Source of the DNA: Bolinopsis microptera
Lineage: Eukaryota > Ctenophora > Tentaculata > Lobata > Bolinopsidae
Direction of reading: 5' to 3'
Assembly (NCBI RefSeq): GCF_026151205.1
Contig: NC_087082.1
Coordinates: forward strand, 14,727,365-14,791,364
DNA length: 64,000 bases
Shown here: piece after piece, positions 23,226 to 35,900 of the stretch
Layout of the letters: every line of letters starts with the position of its first letter
How positions within the stretch are numbered: the first letter of the stretch is position 1
Program-made: the position numbers and the translations under genes
The notes under the pieces: model-generated
Databases searched by the model: none
The model's input: the letters and a program-made list of their open reading frames with translations, nothing else
What the model was told of the DNA's origin: nothing

Positions 23226-24331
23226 CTATGCTCGCGCACGTGCATTTTAACGTTGCTACGCAACAGCGCAGTAAACCTTTGCTAAAATAACGACATTATT
23301 CTAACGGTTATTTTACCTCACTTCCGACGTTAATTATAAAAAATCTAAAGCCTAAATCAAAATTCTAAGAATGCTATAGCCTATTCCTATCCTTTTTCTA
23401 CAACCCTGCTAAAAATGGCGAGGTTTCAACTCCATTTGCGAGCTGGGTTTGGCATCACCAGAGGGTCATTTTGAGGTCAATTTTCGGTGTTTTTTCTTCT
23501 ATGTCCCCGTTGCCGGGGAAATTTCGTCAAGTTTAAAATATAATATAGATATACAACAGTAATATTATAAAATTATACAATATTAGTCTGGTCTACAGTT
23601 GGTCTAAAATTAATCTGGTCAATATGTAATCTGATATATTATAACACTGGTGTTTGCCATATTTCTAGCGGCGTGTAAATTACTATTTAATTGCAGTGCA
23701 GCAAAAAGAAATTTGTAGATTTAAAAAATCATATCAAATGACTTAAAACTAAAAACAACTGCCGAAATGAAACTGGTGACGTTTATCTGAGGAAGCTGCT
23801 TGTAATTGTGGCAGCTAACAGTTTGTACCGTCCAAAAAGGGATGACAACTTGCAGCACTGAAACAACCACTTAGCACCGTAATGCAGCGTAATGCATAGA
23901 AAAAGACTTTTATAACCTGAAGCAACCCTATTCTAACCCTTCTAACTGCAACCAACAAAAGACACGCTAACAAGAACTTGTGTTCCGAAAGGTCGCTATT
24001 ACTGGCTGCAAATGGTACGTGATGAAATTGTGGTGAACGTGTGAGCACTGCGAATGGTTCGGCATAGGACAGTGTTCAATGCCAAACAATGCAGACGTTC
24101 GCAATTCTAAAAATGCAGCACTGAGCCATTCAGAGCCACTGACAGGGGGATCTGGACATCAGCAACCATTTGCTTCGATACTATTAATAAGTGAAGTTTA
24201 CCAGCGAGTATAAGTGTCCAATGGACACGTACAGTGTCCATTGTTGGAGAATGATGGGCCCTTATTTTTAGATAGAAATATGTTTAAATGTGGATAGACC
24301 TCAGCTGGTATCTTCAATAGGTATTTAAAAT
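23226..24331. other. Intergenic, no gene seen
   Basis: A minus-strand ORF of 77 codons at 23815-24048 has no recognisable motif and is not supported by context. Confidence 0.4.
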
Positions 24332-24484
24332 AGTCAAGAGTTTCCAGTTCCTGTTCCAGACCCCTGAAGCCTTGCTCTGCTAACAGGAAGCAGCTTCTAA
24401 GTAACAGGAAGCAGCTTCTAAAATACGGTATTTTAGCAGAGCACGGCTTCAGGGGTCTGGAACAGGAACTGGAAACTCTTGACT
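24332..24484. repeat. Long inverted repeat, 52-bp arms
   Basis: The left arm 24332-24383 pairs with the right arm 24433-24484 with about one mismatch (GAAGCCTTGC versus GCACGGCTTC). The loop is about 49 bp and itself holds two copies of AACAGGAAGCAGCTTCTAA. If transcribed, it would form a long near-perfect hairpin. It may be a MITE-like element. Confidence 0.9.
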
Positions 24485-26085
24485 AGGGGTTCCTTTGTGG
24501 AAAGAGGTAGAGCAAGACTAAGGGCTGTGGTTCTGGGGCAAAATGATAAAATAACGAATTTGTGTAATAAGTGTGCCTCATTAAAGTGTGGTATACTTCA
24601 AATAAGCTTCAAAGTTTTCATGGTCATTAACCTGGCCAGTTTGTTTAGATCATTATAATATCACCGACGGAATTAGCCGATTCGATGCAAGTGAGGATAA
24701 GGTAACTACTGTGTTGAGTGGTTACTAGTTAACGGTTTTCAAGCTCATAGCAGTGTTTGAGTGATGATAACAGCAACACTCCCTGTGAGGTTATGCTGGC
24801 AAGATCTCAGTCTGCTGATAAACCACATCATCAGTGACCATAACAACAAATCTACTGATCATCACCTAGGGTAACACACCTTCACTTCCATACGGTGAAA
24901 TGATTAAGATGGATGCTCAAGTGAGAGGTTCGTATAGTTAAGCTAGAGGTAAGACTAGAGGAGCAAGTGATTGTCCTGAAATGAGTATTTTGTATGTGAG
25001 AGTGATGGTGATGACAGAATAAAAATGAGCTTGACACAGAAAACCATGACAACATGTTACCATGGTAACAGGTAAGCATGGGAACTTGCTCTTACCATAC
25101 TTGTTGTTATCCCAGTGCTGAAAGATCTGGGTGAAAGTCAGGAAAATATGTGTTTAGATACCTGACCAACCACTGTGTAGCTCATTAATTTCAACCTATC
25201 AGAGCGCAGATCTACATCTGTCACGTGACACGAGTGATTTGTCACGTGGTATTAGTCACGTACATTGTCAGACTAGAAGCATGTTAAGTGTCAACAAGAC
25301 CGAAATAGTAAAGTATTTGCCTCTCTTAATACTTTAATAGAACTGTAATAGCACATAACCTGGGAAATGGATAAAATATTAAATTCGGGTTAATTATAAT
25401 AATTTGGCTGACTATAGAATTAGGGAAAGTGCTGATTTATAAGCAATTAGTCGGTAATTTGGTAAATTGAATAAACATATGTTACATATGATATGTATTA
25501 TTCTCGGCAAAAGATTGTGCAATTTGGAAAAAGATTCGAAGAGGAAAAGTTGTGAAATCTGTTGAAAGTTATTAATAACAATTTGTTAAGTAAACGATGT
25601 TAGAATGCTCAACAGTGACTTTCTAAGGAAATAAATAACACAAAACACGGAAAAAAAGAGTAACTGGAATTAGTTCTCTTATCTGTCATAAAACGTTAAA
25701 AGATAAACAGGTCGTTTCTGAAGAAAGAAAGTAACCAATTTACATAGGTACCAGAATAAATCATAAACTAAACAGCTTGACTTTCAGAAGAAAGAAAACA
25801 TACGATGTTCTAAAGATGAACATAATTCCCAGGATCTAGCAACTCCAATTGTTGAGAGTTATAATACGAGTGAGGATATCAAATTATGCGGGGGTTGTTG
25901 GTAAGATGAGCTATTGGTATCTGGTAACACAACAACAAAGGACCAGGGACGTAGTAAGGGACTAGAGATGAGTTACTGGATAATATGTGTTACTAGTGAT
26001 CAATACGCACTGGGCTGTGGCTAGAGGTGGTTCTGGAGATTGGGCGACTCCTGTCCGACAGCGACTATGATGGTTATAGGATGAA
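24485..26085. other. Intergenic, one weak exon candidate
   Basis: The only exon-like piece is a 31-nt minus-strand segment at 25096-25126 (IFQHWDNNKY with acceptor and GTAAGA donor). It is too short to call. Confidence 0.3.
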
Positions 26086-26280
26086 TAATCTGTGCAAGTT
26101 TGGGTGAATTTCTAAGTACCAAATTTGAGATATCACTTCAAACACAAGAAAAAAGTCGCTGTTGGACAGGGGTCGCTGTCGGACAGGAGTCCCTGTCGGA
26201 CAGGAGTCGCTGTCGGACAGGAGTCCCTGTCGGACAGGAGTCCCTGTCGGATAGGAGTCCCTGTCGGACAGGAGTCGTGT
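26086..26280 (+). repeat. Dispersed repeat copy 2 with 17-bp array
   Basis: About 90 bp match the copy at 7174-7270. They are followed by about seven units of TCGGACAGGAGTCCCTG. ORFs on both strands here (SDRSPCRTG) are repeat artefacts. Confidence 0.85.
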
Positions 26281-28099
26281 TTCCGGTTGTGGACTGTGGG
26301 GGAGGAATCAGTTCTACCTTAACTAATAAACCAGGGTTATCGGTTATTATTGTCATCATTGTTTAAAATTATAAACAATAGTAATTATATTTGTTAAAGC
26401 TATTAACATATTATTATTATTTCATTAAGATGTTTATTATAAATATAGAGAAGGAAATTCCAAAGTATAGATTTACAGAATTAAGTTTAATAAAAGATGT
26501 GAATTAAAAATATAGCGAAGGAAACTCCGAAGTATTAAGTTAACGAATTAAGTTTAATAAAAGATGCGAATTACAACTACAGCGACGGAAATTCCTAAAT
26601 GTAAGTTTATAACACATTACATTTATTGACGGCCAATTCATTAATTTGCCTAATTTGAATTACTTAGAGTTGGGAATTTTGGATTTCTGACCAGTTATTA
26701 TTAAGTTTTGCTATAGTTGGATAATGAGTAAACTTCATTGCGTGGAGAATCGGGTTATAACTATTTATTTTTAAAGGTGTGCCTTTATTTGCGGAGTTGT
26801 AATCTGTATTATAATTTTAGTCCTCATTTTTAATTCACTTAGACGGGGCGGAGTAATAAACAACTTTATTTTTGGCTCAATTTCAATTTATATAAATTCA
26901 TTTCTTTGCTTTTAATTAGGGTGTATTTTTTGGTAAATCTGTATTATTTGGTTTAAGCGTGTTGATATTTAACTTAGACTTCTAATTGGTGTTGATCGAA
27001 TTTAAACGCAATTCACTTTTTGCCTTCTTCATCGAACCTTCAGTTTAGTAAACATTTTTTTGTTAAATTAACAATTCTCGTTATTAAATAAATTATGCAC
27101 CTTAATCTGTATACTGTAGCTGTTCGCGTTATTTTAACAGGAAAATAACTTTTGATTTACACGAATACCTTCTAGTTCTACTCCAATATTTAGTTGTAAG
27201 CGTTAATATGATTTCTATAAGCATAATAAATTTTACAAGCGTGATGAACTCTACGAATGTATTGATCCTTTTAACGTTAAAAGCGTAATCAACATTATAA
27301 ATGAACAACACTATTATGAACGCTATAAAAGTTTAAAATGCCATGAATGTAAATAACGTTATGATTTTATGAGCCCGATGAATAATATTAAAAATTTTGA
27401 ATGTCAAAAATTTCACGAAGGTCATGAACGTTACAAACACTATTTTAGTATTTTATTCGCTACTTTTCGTAGACTTGAGGAACGTGCCCTTCTCGGTTGA
27501 AGTCACTACCCCGGGGAGGCATGGTACGAACAATCACTATCTGCAACCAACCTACAGCATGCACTGCGAGACTAATAAAACGTCACGCAGATTTTAAAGA
27601 AAGCACTAGAATAGATTGTTATGTGAGGAATAGAGAGAGTGTGATAAAGAGGTTCATCTCAAGTGCAAATACTCACTAATAGTAATACTTAATATCCGTT
27701 ATTTGACTAGACTACAGTGACTACTTCATAGCAGGCTTCTTCTCCGAGGTCAAGGTACACGCAGTGCTACGTGTAGTAGGGATAGTTCAGTTTTTGTAAC
27801 GTTATACCGACGTAGTTGCAGTGTTTATTGAGTAAAGTTAGCGGCGTAGTTTTTAAACAAATTTTTAAGAGAGGTTGGGCCAAGATAGCCCACGAGAGGA
27901 TAGCATTGAGATGCTCTGCCTATCTCTGGGGTGTGGCAACCCTGGGGAAGGTTGCCGGTGAAATCAGAATGAATGGTTAAGGATGGTGTAAAAAGTGACA
28001 TGAGTCAAGATGTTACGCTAAATAAGTGCCAGCTGGATTTGGAAAATTTGGATTTGGAAAAGTTGAATGAAACGAGACAGCTTATGAGTTAATACTCCT
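26281..28099. other. AT-rich intergenic DNA, no gene seen
   Basis: The stretch at 27170-27450 is made of loosely repeated ATGAACGTTATAA-like motifs, probably an old decayed tandem repeat. No coding exon is supported. Confidence 0.4.
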
Positions 28100-28611
28100 A
28101 AGTCACCCCGGTCTGATCCAGCTCTTCCGGCACAATTAGGCGTTTGGTGCGGTTTGTGGAATTGACAATCGTGGTGATGTGTTGGTTGTCGAATATGTCG
28201 TTGACAGAGAGGTAGTAGTCCTGGAAATATTGACCTCTTATTTGGGGCAATAGCCGGACACTGTCCAAGAAAGTGTGAGACAGTTTCCTCTTCGTCGCCG
28301 CACATAGGACAAGCACTGGTGTTTGATTTGTATATGGTGTGAAGGTGTTTGTTTAAGCCGCAGTGACCCGTGATGAGGTGAACTGCAGTTCTGTAATCTT
28401 GCCTGTTGTTGCTGAGTGTAGTGTTGAGGTTTTTGATGATTTTGGCGTGCTTGTGGTCGAGTGTCAGTTTGGTGTATCTGGGACCATCAGTTATCCAAGT
28501 TTCCTGATTCAGTCTGTTGACTTTGTTGTCGATTTGACGTTTGATGTAGGATTGTGGAATTGCACACTTTAAAGTTGATTCACTGGTTGATGCCGGCGTA
28601 GTTGCACTTGC
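28098..28611 (-). mobile_element. Non-LTR retrotransposon 3' end, RNase H/zinc knuckle, broken
   Basis: On the minus strand an open segment starts near 28611 and reads SYIKRQIDNKVNRL, then TAVHLITGHCGLNKHLH, then CPMCGDEEETVSHFLGQCP. This is the end of an RNase H region followed by a C-x2-C...H...C knuckle, as in I/Jockey/R1-type elements. The frame shifts near 28235: the downstream part (YYLSVNDIFDN to ELDQTGVT, stop at 28098) continues in another frame. The copy is truncated at its 5' end and dead. Clade assignment is uncertain. Confidence 0.8.
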
Positions 28612-28619
28612 AGGTCAGT

Positions 28620-28975
28620 ACAGTAATTGTCATCAGTCATGGTAACATGATTTCATGGCAATCTGTCGTCCTGGTGACCCGTCGTCTTGACTATGTGACG
28701 TCATAGCAGCTGGTTGTTAGCCTGTCGTCTTCGCTATATAGCTGTCATGGTAACTTGTCGTCATCGCATCTTTTCGTCATGGCAACCCTTCAACCGGTCT
28801 TCTTGGCTATATGTTGTCATGACTCATGTTAACATTTCATCTCGGTAACCAGGTAACTTGTCGTCTCGGTAGCCTATTTTCCTTTTATTTTGTTGCCATT
28901 GTTATTGTAACTCGTCATCATGGTGACCTGATGTCATTGATAAACTGTTGTTATGGTAACTTGTTTTCGCACTAC
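28620..28975. repeat. Decayed repeat built on GTCGTCATGGTAAC
   Basis: Variants of TGTCGTCATGGTAACTTG recur about a dozen times with irregular spacing. The core resembles the reverse complement of part of the 30-bp array downstream (CGTCGTCATGGA), so the two may be related. Confidence 0.55.
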
Positions 28976-29430
28976 CATAACAGGTTCTAGAACCTTCTAT
29001 TCGTCTCCAGACGCGCGGAGACACGTGTCAGCTGCTCGTTATTGGACTGAGTTAGCATGGTAACTGAGAATGCACTCAGAGAACACGGGTGTCTCACATA
29101 GCTGCAAATTGTTAGAATTGCTAACCATATTACAGCCGTCACGTCTGGTGTGTAGTCACGTATGGTACGTGGATTTGAAATGTCTTCCAGAATGTAGCTG
29201 CCGTTACTGACGTTTGAAGTTTTCTTTACGTGGCTTCTCCAGACTTTAACTTTTACACTCTTGTAGTATTGACGCTGACAAACTAAGAATTAAGTAGCTG
29301 TGATTCTTCAACCGATCAGATAGAACCTGGTTGTAGTTTTTAAATGCCTCTACGATATTGCTAACATTCTGTAGTATTAGGGCCCTAAAAGCCTAAAGAC
29401 CCTCAGTGAGCAGGGAAGCAGCTCAGTTTA

Positions 29431-30960
29431 TCCATGACGACGTGTACCTACAGTCCTGTATCCATGACGACGTGTACCTACAGTCCTGTATCCATGACGA
29501 CATGTACCTACAGTCCTGTATCCATGACGACGTGTACCTACAGTCCTGTATCCATGACGACGTGTACCTACAGTCCTGTATCCATGACGACGTGTACCTA
29601 CAGTCCTGTATCCATGACGACGTGTACCTACAGTCCTGTATCCATGATAACATGTACCAACAGTCCTGTATCCATGATAACATGTACCTACAGTCCTGTA
29701 TCCATGACAACATGTACCTACAGTCCTGTATCCATGATAACGTGTACCTACAGTCCTGTATCCATGACAACGTGTACCTACAGTCCTGTATCCATGACGA
29801 CGTGTACCTACAGTCCTGTATCCATGACGACGTGTACCTACAGTCCTGTATCCATGACGACGTTTACCTACAGTCCTGTATCCATGATAACATGTACCTA
29901 CAGTCCTGTATCCATGATAACGTGTACCTACAGTCCTGTATCCATGATAACATGTACCTACAGTCCTGTATCCATGACGACGTGTACCTACAGTCCTGTA
30001 TCCATGATAACATGTACCAACAGTCCTGTATCCATGATAACATGTACCTACAGTCCTGTAACCATGATAACATGTACCTACAGTCCTGTATCCATGATAA
30101 CATGTACCAACAGTCCTGTATCCATGATAACATGTACCTACAGTCCTGTATCCATGACGACGTGTACCTACAGTCCTGTATCCATGACGACGTGTACCTA
30201 CAGTCCTGTATCCATGATAACATGTACCTACAGTCCTGTATCCATGATAACATGTACCTACAGTCCTGTATCCATGATAACATGTACCTACAGTCCTGTA
30301 TCCATGATAACATGTACCTACAGTCCTGTATCCATGATAACATGTACCTACAGTCCTGTATCCATGATAACATGTACCAACAGTCCTGTATCCATGACGA
30401 CGTGTACCTACAGTCCTGTATCCATGATAACATGTACCTACAGTCCTGTATCCATGACGACGTGTACCTACAGTCCTGTATCCATGATAACATGTACCTA
30501 CAGTCCTGTATCCATGACGACGTGTACCTACAGTCCTGTATCCATGACGACGTGTATCTACAGTCCTGTATCCATGACGACGTGTACCTACAGTCCTGTA
30601 TCCATGATAACATGTACCTACAGTCCTGTATCCATGATAACATGTACCTACAGTCCTGTATCCATGATAACATGTACCTACAGTCCTGTATCCATGATAA
30701 CATGTACCTACAGTCCTGTATCCATGACGACGTGTACCTACAGTCCTGTATCCATGACGACGTGTACCTACAGTCCTGTATCCATGACGACGTGTACCTA
30801 CAGTCCTGTATCCATGATAACGTGTACCTACAGTCCTGTATCCATGACGACGTGTACCTACAGTCCTGTATCCATGACAACATGTACCTACAGTCCTGTA
30901 TCCATGACAACGTGTACCTACAGTCCTGTATCCATGACGACGTGTACCTACAGTCATGTA
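29431..30960. repeat. 30-bp minisatellite, exactly 51 units
   Basis: The unit is TCCATGACGACGTGTACCTA plus CAGTCCTGTA. All 51 units are exactly 30 bp with no indel. The middle nine bases are GACGACGTG in 22 units (one with a final T), GATAACATG in 21, and intermediates in 8. Since 30 is a multiple of three, several frames on both strands stay open, giving spurious ORFs of up to 547 codons. Confidence 0.98.
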
Positions 30961-32991
30961 TGGTACATGGTACGTTTCCAAGGTTTCCATGTTATTGTCA
31001 GGAGCGGGGTTCGTTCAGTTTACTCCGTTTTCTGGCCTCTACTAACTAGTCCTTAGAAGGCTAAGGACTTCATGACTTTGCTTTTAACCTGGTTGCTTTC
31101 TCAGTCCTCCCACCCGGGGGTCCACTCCACGTAGTCACATACCTTTTCACGCCCCCGGTTTTCCTGCCTACTTGATAACTTATTGAAATAACTATATGAA
31201 GCTAGTAGTTACAGTGCCAGATTTAGTTTTATTAGCAGCTATAGAAGCTTACAAGCTAAATCGTGGAGCCGCGTGGTTGTGAACTAATTGGGATTCCGGA
31301 GAGGACCTTAGTGGAAGTAGGTGTGAAGTTGGAATGTCATTGCGTTGCTAAGGTTGTGACCATGGTGATGACACAGCTGCACAGCTGCAGTCTATTGGAA
31401 CTACTCGGGTTATGTCACATCGTCTAACTCTCACGGTTTAAAAGCACCTAAAAGCACCTGCTATTACCGAGGTGGCATACTGTTACTGACTGTAACTTGC
31501 CATCTTGCACTCTCTCGGAGATACCCGTTTGAATATTTTAACTGTACATAACTTGGACAATATATCCAATATATCAATATATATAATATCCGTGTTACTT
31601 TGCGGGGATGCTTCATCAAACTTTGGTTGTTGTTAGAGACTTTAGCTGTGGGCTGATCAAGTTGTGAAGGTGTACAACTTGTTAAAGTATCTTGTGTTGC
31701 TGCCTGACATCTACTTTTATACTAGTCATATAATTACTCCGCAAACTGCATTGTTGCAACTGATAATGTGTGTTGTGGGTTTTATGCAGTTCCTCGGCCA
31801 ATTGGTACCTGATTATACGTATAATTTCTTTGTGATTGACCGGTTTTGTAAAAATAGTCCCGCCTGAACGTAAAAATGTGATATTGTAGTTGTACAAGTG
31901 CTGCTGAGGCCTGACTGCAACGGACCTAATTTCAACAAATTCTCCGGATATCGACAGAGGCCAAGAGTTCTGTAGAATTTAATTAACTAAGTTAAACAAT
32001 TTTGAATGGTACAGATTTTTGCAGTTCGACTTTAAAGCGCCTTAAGCTAGTAAGTAAGTTTAAAAGTTACAATTTTCTAGCGACATTTCTGAGCTCTGAC
32101 AGTGTCTATCATCAACTTCAACTTCATTTTTAATAAGAACGTTTTTAGTTTTTCATTAAAGTTCACTTTCACGGTTTGAGTTTAATAGCGGCTTTACAAG
32201 AAACTAAGTTATTTTCTTAAAGTTGTTTGTTATGCATTTCATAAAGGACTTCATTAAAAGCATCCTTATTCCGTCTTAAAGACCTGTTTAACTCAGACAG
32301 TCTAAAATCGCACAGACTTCTTTAAATCAAACGAACGACTCGTAGTTCATAAAATAACTTCATAAAAATGCGACTTGCTTTTATTTTTATCAGCTCTTAA
32401 CAGCACGATGTTTTGGAACTTTGCTACAATCAAGTTGCCATGACAATAAGTCTGCCCGAATTGTCTCAATTAGTTGCCACGTATTATTTTCCGACCTCGG
32501 TTTAAGGAAAAGCATAATACACCATGTCTAGCATTTTAATGAAACTAATAAAAAAATGCATAAATTTTAGTCAACTTCCCGCAACTTCCCGCTGTTGAAT
32601 AATTAATAAAGTAATAAGTAAGCAGACCGGATCTGAACGTTCGAGCAAAATAACACCAAGACACATAATAATGAGCTGTTACCAAAAATTGCAGATTTTT
32701 TGATAGGTTTTTCAGCTTTATTTTCCAACTACTTGTTAGTTTCACAGTGTTGTTTTGTTATTTCCTTTCATCTTCATTCCTTTTTCTTGTACATAAGCAA
32801 GAGCATGAAGATAAAACAAAGATTATTATCGGGGGAAGTTGGTAGGTTGTACCAGCTATCTTCTGTTCCAGTTTTGTAATTTATCATCTAATTCACCTTA
32901 TAGGGTAGTATCGTTGGGGGCTACATGCCGTTACCATAGCGACATTTGCACGTGCAGTTGAAGAAAGTGTAGATCACAGGGCGAGGTAACC
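30961..32991. other. Intergenic and 5' flank of the plus-strand Tyr-rich gene
   Basis: No coding exon is seen. Small ORFs at 31664-31867 and 32545-32745 have no recognisable features. The last 100 bp before 32992 hold a GCACGTGC E-box at about 32949. Confidence 0.4.
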
Positions 32992-35900
32992 ATGGCATCA
33001 CGACACTACAAATCATGGGACTCAACTAGTTACATTGGCTACGTACCCAGCTATTCTTACAGAAAGGCACCTGCAGAAGAACGGGAACATACCTACTACA
33101 ATCCATATACTTCCTACAAATCTTACTATAGGTCTTACAGGTGAGTACCACTCCGAGATTAGTAGCACTTTTGTGCAAGGTGTTGTGTGATAATTTTGCT
33201 AATTATATGCCCTACCTTATATACTGATGACCATTTAAATAGATATTTTAATGGTTAAACTGGCTCAGGAGAAACAAATAGAATCCTTTTTCCATCGCCA
33301 TATCGTGCACTCATATTTTAACCTAAGGCTCTATAACCTATAAGGCTCTATAACCTATAAAGCTATAAGGTTCTATAACCTAGAAAACTCTAAAGTGAAG
33401 GTGGTATTTCTCCTAGGTCTTTAATCCTAATGTGATACTTTTTCAAGTGAACATTCTTTGTTGTAACGTCAAGACAACTAAAACTACCCACAACATTTTC
33501 CGTTGGAATATCCCGCCGTTTGCAATTAACACTGTCCCATACAATAACGAACCTTGTTAACATTACTGAACCTTGTTAGTTGTTACTTTGTTAACTTTAC
33601 TCAATAGTTAAGATAGAACAAATCTTAAAATGTTAAGGCGAATAGACGTAGCCTTCATACTTTTAAAAACACAATTTTAATTTAAAATTGGCCAGCAAAA
33701 TACGATTATAGTTTTAGAAGTACAATGTTTAAGAAATAATGGTCCTTTTAAAGACCACTAAATTCTATCCCAGGAGTTTAGAGGACAGTGGTGCACGTGT
33801 ATACCCAAGTACAGGGACCTACGGGTCCAAGTTTAACTTTGTAACGGGGAGATACTCTACTGATAACAGACATACCCGCCTCCGAGATGCAGAGGAACCC
33901 AGTAAGTTACTGAGTATTTACAGGGTTATAAGTTGCCTTGCCTACCTTGCCTAGGTCGGTCCAGATGAAATCTGGAACGAGTTTAAAAAAGTTAAGGTTA
34001 TAAGTTAAGGTAACTAAATTATTAGGCAATTATTAGGATGAAAACGTAAGGTAAATAAAATATATAATTAAGAAAATATAGGGTAAACATCTATGTGTAG
34101 TAAACGAAACATAAGGTAAACATTAAGTAACAATAATTTCGCCGCCGAGAACTTGAAAACAAGCCAACATTCAAGTTGAATGATTTAACAAGAATAACAT
34201 TTTAACATAACCTGAAATCCCGCATGCTCGAACCAAAAACAGGCGACGGCACGCAATGAACTATGGCGAAATATCAAATCCACGGCACACTATGAATTTT
34301 TACGCCAGTTTGACGCCAGAAATGTTATATCTACTAGATGCCAGTCAGGCTCAAATTAGAACAGGATGGTTAGGTGCCAGTAAATACGTGCTTCGTATCA
34401 GCAGGGTATTAGTATTATGTGAATATCTAATAATAAATAACCGAATACCTGAAAAATATTTCAAATACTAATCATATAACAGCCACGCCGGCACGGGGAT
34501 ATTCGGAAGAACGGATTTAATCACACTGTTATATTATATAACAGTTTATATGTAAATGATATGTAATGAACTATGGAACTATGGAGTAAGTAAGTATACT
34601 AAGAGTATAAAGTGAATAAGGGTTTTTACAGCCCGTTCTTACAGACAACTGACGTTGAAAATACAAATTGCCGATCCTGCTGTCTCAACCAAATATCTAA
34701 TTAACCATTTAATATGATCTAGCGAGCAATAATTAATGGAAAATTAGAGCAAATTTTGATTCAGGGCAACATATTCGATCTTAATATCATTCATAAAGCA
34801 GCTGATGAAGAGTTGAAATTAGCCTGATTTCATTGCAGAAATATCATGTCTCTTTTCTAGATTTACAGAGATAATTCTGAACGATGTTAAAAACAAATGG
34901 TATATATAGCACAGGTGGGACAGGCCACAGAAAAATGAAACAAAACACAAGTAACCGAAAATATTTGAGCACAAAAATTTTGATATGGTAAATCTCCTAA
35001 GCAGTTAGTAAATGTGGTACGATGTGGACTTCTTATTCAAAATTACAATTTCATTTAAATAGGCTAAATATGTTAAATTATCCACTTTATTACTTGAATA
35101 TATCCCATATTCCGGTCAAGTTTTAACAGAACAATAAGGGTCAGCCTCTCCGCAGTCTGTCCTTACACTCAGATCTCTGATTGGTTGGTTTGAGTCACGT
35201 GACCAGAACATTGATCTTTAATTGGCTGGTGTATGTCAGGTGACTAGAATAAAGCTTTGTGATTGGTTCAAGTTTGTGATGACATCGCGGCACGACGTGA
35301 AGTTGCGAGAGAGCTACAATGTTGCAGTTATCAACACAATAATAACTTATAATAGTTCTTGGCTAATTCGCAAAGCAGTCAGCAAATGAAGGCTGTTAAT
35401 AGATATTTGATTTGGTGAAGGAGCTGACATAGCTGTCATTGTTAGGTCTGATGATCGAATTAATAGCATGTCTTATGAGATTAGTGTGCCAAAACTATTT
35501 CATATTTATGTTCTTAATTCTCAGACTAGATTCTAGACTCAAAGAGATCACTCATTATTTCGGAGCCCTTCTGCCATAAGTTCGCCAGCGAACATTTTGT
35601 TTGCATGGCTCAACGACATATCACATAAGTTTCAAATTCTGCATTCTGCAAACTAATTGCAACATTATCAATTCAAGGGTTGCAACGAAAATCCAAACTT
35701 TTCTTTTTGCTATTTTTAACTCTCTCGGTGACAAATATCGAAACTTTTTCAAATAACTGGCAAATTATGTGTTGACTGCAGTGAACTTTAGCATTAATTG
35801 AAGTGGGTCAGTCGGTAAATACGGCCCAGAGGTTGCGAGTTGGAATCCCAGTCTGGCCGGAATCTCAACCTGAAAAGCAGCCGTCTCTTACCAAACCATG

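Noticed and set aside
26100-26366. Overlapping ORFs with SDRSPCRTG repeats
   Set aside because: Open on both strands because of a 17-bp tandem repeat within a dispersed repeat.
29431-30960. CRISPR-like regular array
   Set aside because: There are no spacers between the repeats, no cas genes, and the setting is a eukaryotic genome.
29406-31056. ORFs of 520-547 codons on both strands (IHDDVYLQSC, MTTCTYSPVS and HGYRTVGTRR repeats)
   Set aside because: They come from a 30-bp minisatellite whose length is a multiple of three. Several frames are open at once and the variants follow CpG sites, not codons.
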